Source of the DNA: CAYXWH01 sp964468755
GTDB lineage: Bacteria; Chloroflexota; Dehalococcoidia; Dehalococcoidales; RBG-16-60-22
Assembly: GCA_964468755.1 (NCBI GenBank)
Contig: CAYXWH010000039.1
Span: forward strand, 1 to 17,851
Direction of reading: 5' to 3'
DNA: 17,851 nt
Positions 14,467 to 17,851 of this stretch are shown in pieces; the stretch's first letter is position 1; each line of letters opens with the position of its first letter. The notes under the pieces were generated by a model, which saw only the letters and a program-made list of their open reading frames with translations, was not told the DNA's origin and made no database searches. The translations under genes and the position numbers were made by a program.

Positions 14467-14795
14467 GTTTTTATCTACGTCACCCCCGGCATCCCCCTCG
14501 GGAGAAATCTATTCCCACCCTGCCACCCTGGTAGCACGGACAGCTTAGCCCGTTAGCACCCCGCCTCACCCCGGGAGAGAGCATAAGGAGAGGCGGTTTT
14601 ACCCTCCTGGACTCTCTACAAGTGTATCGTTGCCCCTTGGTGTGGGGAGGGGGGTATAGACCTGCGGGATAAGCCCTGGATGGAGCGAGGGCGGAGGGTG
14701 GGAAAAGATAGTAAGGTGACCTCACCCCCTGTATCCCCCTCTCCTATCAAGGAGAGGGGGAAGAATTATAAAGAGGGGCTTCGCCCCTCCTGGGC
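14467..14795. repeat. Palindrome-rich dispersed intergenic repeat, copy 2 (two units, second truncated)
   Basis: This fills most of the 440-bp gene-free stretch between ribD and the ABC permease. Block D is at 14467-14498. A degenerate hairpin-B-like stem is CCGCCTC/GAGGCGG (14561-14596, followed by TTTT). Block C is at 14634-14710 (CTTGGTG, TATAGACCTGCGGG, GGGTGGGAAAAGATA). A second D-like piece is at 14717-14734. Hairpin A is at 14735-14760 (perfect 11-bp stem, loop ATCA) and hairpin B at 14773-14789 (GAGGGGC / GCCCCTC). The order is thus D-B'-C then D'-A-B, against D-A-B-C in copy 1. A further piece, AATCTATTCCCACCCT (14506-14521), is inverted relative to the end of block C. No coding potential is evident. 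Confidence 0.75.
14761..14789 (-). terminator. Possible terminator of the sbcD-ABC transporter operon
   Basis: On the minus strand a 7-bp GC-rich stem (GAGGGGC / GCCCCTC, 14789-14773) is followed by TTTATAATTCTT, then by the strong 11-bp hairpin A. The U-tract is poorer than at 8533-8543, but the position, about 75 bp beyond the permease stop, fits an operon end. Confidence 0.5.
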
Positions 14796-14862
14796 TCTCT
14801 GTTTTAGACGGATTTCGCCGTTATTAACTTTCCTAATGAAGTAAAGGGTAGCCGGGAGTTTT

Positions 14863-15627
14863 TCACTTGGTCAGTCGTCTTCTCATAGTCACCAGGGATA
14901 TCGAGAAGAACACGGCAGTGAAGGCGAGCATAATGACGATTGCCAGCGCCAGGTCGGGGCTGAATTCCCCGTGGAACAGTGCCCGGATGATACGGACGGC
15001 GGGTGTTAATGGGGCTGCCCAGCTTAATTTTTGCAGTATCTCCGGGTAGGCGGAGAGGGGAAAGAATACCCCGCTCAGTAAAAACATGGGGCTGATGAAC
15101 AGGGTAAAGAAGTAGTTGAAACTGTAAATAGCCGGAACAATGGAGGTAAACCACAGGGCAATGGCGGCAAACATGATGCCTTCCAGGAAGCATACCACCG
15201 GTATCAGCACCGCCCAGGGTGAGGGTACCAGTTGAAAGGCGGCGGCAATCACCAGAATGATGGTGCCGGTCATCATGGACCGGGTGGCACCCCAGAAGAT
15301 TTCTCCGGCGGTAATGTCCTCAACATTCAGCGGAGTCGCCAGAATGGCATCATAGGAGTACTGCCATTCCATACGGACAAAGCTGGCGTAGGTGCATTCA
15401 AAGCAGGCGCTGAACATGGCATAGGCGGCGATGATGCCCGGGGCGAGGAAATCTATGTAGCGCTGTCCGTCAACCAGTCCGATATAGGCACCGAGTCCCA
15501 GTCCGAAAGCCAGCAGCACGATAACCGGCTCAGCGATTGAGCCGGGCGCTTCCGAGTGCCAGAGCCGGAAGAAGACATCCCGGTTGCGCTGCCAGACGCG
15601 GATGAAGCGCCAGGAGAAGGGTCTCAT
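14863..15627 (-). CDS. ABC-2 type transporter permease (NodJ-like)
   Basis: This integral membrane protein of about 254 residues has six hydrophobic segments. The motifs VLLAFGLGLGAYIG, YIDFLAPGIIAAYAMFSA and FTLFISPMFLLSGVFFPLS are typical of the NodJ/DrrB-type ABC-2 exporter permeases. The frame is open to an ATG at 15687, but I choose ATG 15627: it overlaps the ATPase stop as ATGA and starts MRPFSWRFIRVW, which is where the family normally begins. The extra 20 residues would lie inside the ATPase gene. It pairs with the ATPase to form an exporter in the cytoplasmic membrane. The substrate is unknown, and nothing nearby (no nod, drug-resistance or polysaccharide genes) hints at it. Confidence 0.92.
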   Translation of the reverse strand: MRPFSWRFIRVWQRNRDVFFRLWHSEAPGSIAEPVIVLLAFGLGLGAYIGLVDGQRYIDFLAPGIIAAYAMFSACFECTYASFVRMEWQYSYDAILATPLNVEDITAGEIFWGATRSMMTGTIILVIAAAFQLVPSPWAVLIPVVCFLEGIMFAAIALWFTSIVPAIYSFNYFFTLFISPMFLLSGVFFPLSAYPEILQKLSWAAPLTPAVRIIRALFHGEFSPDLALAIVIMLAFTAVFFSISLVTMRRRLTK

Positions 15628-16520
15628 TCTATCAGCGCCCTCCCGGTCAGCCGGAAGAAAACATCCTCCAGAGTCGCCGAACGCCACCGGGTGGGGAGGA
15701 TACCGGACAGGTCATCGTCGGCGTGGAAAACCTGGATTATGCTCCCCACCTCCTCAAACTCGAGGTGGCGGCGGGTGAGTTCCCGGATAATGGCACCTTT
15801 ACTATCTGCTGATGTTATTTCCAGTTCCCAGACCTTGTTGCCCGCATACCGGGAGATAAGTGCTTGCGGAGTGTCGATTGCCAGGACCCGGCCCAGGTGG
15901 ATGATGGCTACGCGGTCGCAGAGGAGGGTTGCCTCCTCCATATTCTGGGTACACAGCAACTGGGTAATCCCTTCGGTCTTGAGCTCTCTCAATTTCTGCC
16001 AGACGAGGTGCCTTGCCTGCGGGTCAAGACCGATTGAGGGTTCGTCCAGAATAAGAATACGGGGGTGGTTTATCAGGCTCCGCGCTATCAACAGGCGCCG
16101 CTTCATCCCGCCGGAGAGTTCTTTGATGCGGCTTTTCTGCCGGTCTTCAAGCTGGAATAGTCTCAGGACGTCCCGACTGCGGCGGTAGGCTTCGTCCCGG
16201 GGTATGGAAAAGTAGCGGGCAAAGGTGGTCAGGTTCTGCAGTACGTTGAGGTCAGTGTCAAGATTGTCCACCTGGGACACCACCCCCATCAGCGCTTTCG
16301 CCTGGCGGGGGTAGTCTTTCAGGTTCTTGCCGTTCACCCAGATTTCACCCCGGGCAGGCGGCGAGACCGCGGTTATCATCCTGATGAGGGAGGTCTTGCC
16401 GGCGCCATTCGGGCCCAGCAGACCAAAACACTCACCTTCGGCTATCTCCAGGTCGAGCCGGTCTACGGCGACCAGTTCACCGAACTTCTTGGTTAAATTG
16501 AGGGTCCTGATAATAGCCAT
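15624..16520 (-). CDS. ABC transporter ATP-binding protein (NodI/DrrA-like) with unusual H-loop
   Basis: The 298-residue ATPase partners the ABC-2 permease. Walker A GPNGAGKT is at 36-43, the Q-loop Gln at 83 (VVSQVDNLD), the signature LSGGMKRR at 135-142, and Walker B ILILDEPS at 155-162 with D159 and catalytic E160, then the D-loop GLDP. The C-terminal ATLEDVFFRLTGR stretch is typical of NodI/DrrA-type subunits. Odd feature: the switch (H-loop) motif, normally TH.MEEA, reads TQNMEEA at 191-197, so the usual His is Gln192. The codon is CAG, one third-position change from His codons. It starts 16 bp after sbcD and overlaps the permease by 4 bp. The start ATG is preceded by GAGG about 11 nt upstream. 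Confidence 0.94.
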   Translation of the reverse strand: MAIIRTLNLTKKFGELVAVDRLDLEIAEGECFGLLGPNGAGKTSLIRMITAVSPPARGEIWVNGKNLKDYPRQAKALMGVVSQVDNLDTDLNVLQNLTTFARYFSIPRDEAYRRSRDVLRLFQLEDRQKSRIKELSGGMKRRLLIARSLINHPRILILDEPSIGLDPQARHLVWQKLRELKTEGITQLLCTQNMEEATLLCDRVAIIHLGRVLAIDTPQALISRYAGNKVWELEITSADSKGAIIRELTRRHLEFEEVGSIIQVFHADDDLSGILPTRWRSATLEDVFFRLTGRALIE

Positions 16521-16536
16521 GGGGGTAAATGCCTCG

Positions 16537-17772
16537 TTAAGCTCCCCGCGCTCGAATCAGTCGATCCCCGTATTCCAGCAGCTCCTTGGCCCGTTCCGGG
16601 GAAACCTTTGCTGTTTCCAGGTAGGCTTTCAGGGCGTCGAGAGGGGTCAGCTCCCCGGCAGTCCAGTTTCCCAGTCGCTGCCGCGTTTCCCGCGTTATCT
16701 CCCGGGCTATGGCTGAGTAATGGGCTTCTTTCAGTGCGCTCCGCAGGTCATTGTCACGTAACTGGCCGGCTATCTGTGCCGGCAGGCTGAGGTTGAGCCG
16801 GACGATGGCATCCCTGACCATTTCTTCGCGGGCGGCGACGGCTGACAGCACGGTGGCGGTGGGGTCAGGGTCATCCGGCTCCAGCGAAACGTTGATGGTG
16901 AGGAAGCGGCGCCCTGATACCGGATGGAACTCAGCAGAGACGTGCCGCTGTCCGGTTGTCCGGTCAGCATCAATGGTTACCAGATAAAATCCCTTGTCAT
17001 CATCCTCGTCACCGAAGTCCAGGCGCTCCAGGCTGCCGGCATACGCTACCAAGGGGGTCTCATGAAGCACCTGGTGGCGGTGGATATGCCCCAGGGCTAT
17101 GTAGTCGAACTCGGGCCGGGCAATGGAACTCACCAGTAGAGAGTGGTCCTGGCCGATGGTCATCTGTTTTTCCGTTCCGGTATGGGCACCGGATACCCAG
17201 ACATGGGCGGCAAGTATGGCGGGGAGAGCGGGGTCAAGCCGGTCAATGCTGGTGGTAATGACGTCAGTCAGCACCTGTTCCATTTTCTGTTTGATCTGGT
17301 CAAAGCCCAGATTTCGGGAGTCCTCCTTAGTGAGGACGGCACTGCGCCTGAGCCAGGGCAGCGAGACCACCTGCACCGTGCCGGCGGGGGTGGGAATCTG
17401 GTAGATGTCAGGCCGGTTGGAGATATACACGTTTTTAACGTCCAGAGTGCCGAATATCTCCACCGACGTCGCCCGTCCTATGGCGTTGGATAAATCGTGG
17501 TTGCCCACCAACAGAAAGGTGGTGATATTGCTGGCAGAAAGGCGGTTAATGCGCCGGGCGAACTCCCTTTGCTGGGTCTGGCTGGGCTCGCGGCTCTTAT
17601 AGGCATCGCCGCAGAACAGCACCAGGTCGACGCGATTTTCAATGGCGTAGTCGACCACCCGGTCAAGCGCGGCCAGAAAATCGAGAAGGCGGGAGGAGAG
17701 GCCGGTATCCGGGTCGGGACGCCCGTAGGTCTCAACGCCGAGGTGCAGGTCAGCAAAGTGAAGGATTTTCAT
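16537..17772 (-). CDS. sbcD: DNA double-strand break repair nuclease SbcD/Mre11 family
   Basis: The 411-residue calcineurin-like phosphoesterase contains the metal-binding residues of Mre11/SbcD: D8 and H10 (HFADLHLG), D56 (FCGDAYKS), N91, H92 and D93 (GNHD), H190 (AAHVWV), and H229 with H231 (GHIHRH). The C-terminal third (about 270-411) is the capping and partner-binding part, with no recognisable repeats. SbcD works with the SMC-like ATPase SbcC to process DNA ends and hairpins; no sbcC lies downstream, where a NodI/NodJ-like ABC transporter follows instead. It could be upstream beyond the window. A TATAAT lies only 9 nt before the ATG. The gene name rests on the family; a stand-alone phosphoesterase of the same fold is possible. 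Confidence 0.92.
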   Translation of the reverse strand: MKILHFADLHLGVETYGRPDPDTGLSSRLLDFLAALDRVVDYAIENRVDLVLFCGDAYKSREPSQTQQREFARRINRLSASNITTFLLVGNHDLSNAIGRATSVEIFGTLDVKNVYISNRPDIYQIPTPAGTVQVVSLPWLRRSAVLTKEDSRNLGFDQIKQKMEQVLTDVITTSIDRLDPALPAILAAHVWVSGAHTGTEKQMTIGQDHSLLVSSIARPEFDYIALGHIHRHQVLHETPLVAYAGSLERLDFGDEDDDKGFYLVTIDADRTTGQRHVSAEFHPVSGRRFLTINVSLEPDDPDPTATVLSAVAAREEMVRDAIVRLNLSLPAQIAGQLRDNDLRSALKEAHYSAIAREITRETRQRLGNWTAGELTPLDALKAYLETAKVSPERAKELLEYGDRLIRARGA

Positions 17773-17781
17773 TCTCTTGTC

Positions 17782-17810
17782 ATTATAATACTATCGAAGC
17801 TCTTTCTTAA
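17782..17810 (-). promoter_or_regulatory. Possible promoter of sbcD and the ABC operon, with very short leader
   Basis: On the minus strand TTAAGA (17810-17805), a 17-bp spacer, and a perfect TATAAT (17787-17782) are visible. The predicted start point is within about 3 nt of the sbcD ATG, so the message would be almost leaderless; no Shine-Dalgarno is seen. It could also be a chance AT-rich stretch. Confidence 0.4.
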
Positions 17811-17851
17811 AGGCTGGCGGGGTGAAAAAGGCAGGTTACGGGAGCGGGAAA

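Noticed and set aside
14423..14560. FMN riboswitch upstream of ribD
   Set aside because: I looked for the conserved FMN-element segments on the minus strand and found only GC-rich repeat sequence; the match to GGGTG-type runs is explained by the dispersed repeat.
8479..14795. CRISPR array
   Set aside because: The repeated blocks are imperfect, irregularly spaced and carry no spacers, and no cas gene is present.
15628..15687. Longer start (ATG 15687) for the ABC permease
   Set aside because: The extra 20 residues overlap the ATPase gene and do not look like the family; ATG 15627 forms an ATGA overlap and matches the usual N-terminus.

Overview
The window is an ordinary bacterial chromosomal segment of moderately high G+C, fully packed with genes. 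It contains one 100-N scaffold gap (6445-6544), which points to a draft or metagenome assembly. The gene content suggests an uncultured Chloroflexota, most likely Dehalococcoidia: a B12-dependent class II ribonucleotide reductase coupled to NrdR, an archaeal-type nicotinate phosphoribosyltransferase, a DUF2344 protein, and palindrome-rich intergenic repeats. That assignment is inference from gene families, not from a marker gene.

Layout. The plus strand at 1-4177 carries the 3' part of purH (de novo purine synthesis), a 107-codon unknown, a fused nicotinamidase / nicotinate phosphoribosyltransferase (two consecutive NAD-salvage steps in one chain), and a polytopic membrane protein with PrsW/YhfC-like motifs. 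The minus strand at 4182-8403 carries, in transcription order, two tandem CNNM/CorC-type transporters (the second broken by the gap), a DUF2344 protein and tilS. A clear sigma70-type promoter (8445-8473) precedes this block. The minus strand at 8726-11820 carries nrdR-nrdJ with an ATGA overlap. It has an NrdR box inside its promoter spacer and a strong intrinsic terminator at 8533-8562. folC (plus, 12000-13310) is divergent from nrdR and convergent with ribD (minus, 13316-14422). A 440-bp intergenic region (14423-14862) holds a second copy of the repeat seen at 8479-8666. The window closes with a minus-strand operon: sbcD, then an ABC ATPase, then an ABC-2 permease.

Functional theme. Most genes serve nucleotide and cofactor metabolism (purines, NAD, dNTPs, folate, riboflavin), plus tRNA modification, DNA repair and membrane transport. 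I see no phage, CRISPR, transposase, toxin-antitoxin or defence locus, and no tRNA or rRNA gene. The items most worth a second look are the NAD-salvage fusion, the NrdR box lying exactly between the -35 and -10 elements, the tandem corC pair whose missing middle can be sized from its paralogue, the two-copy composite intergenic repeat that supplies a terminator, and the ABC ATPase with Gln in place of the H-loop His.
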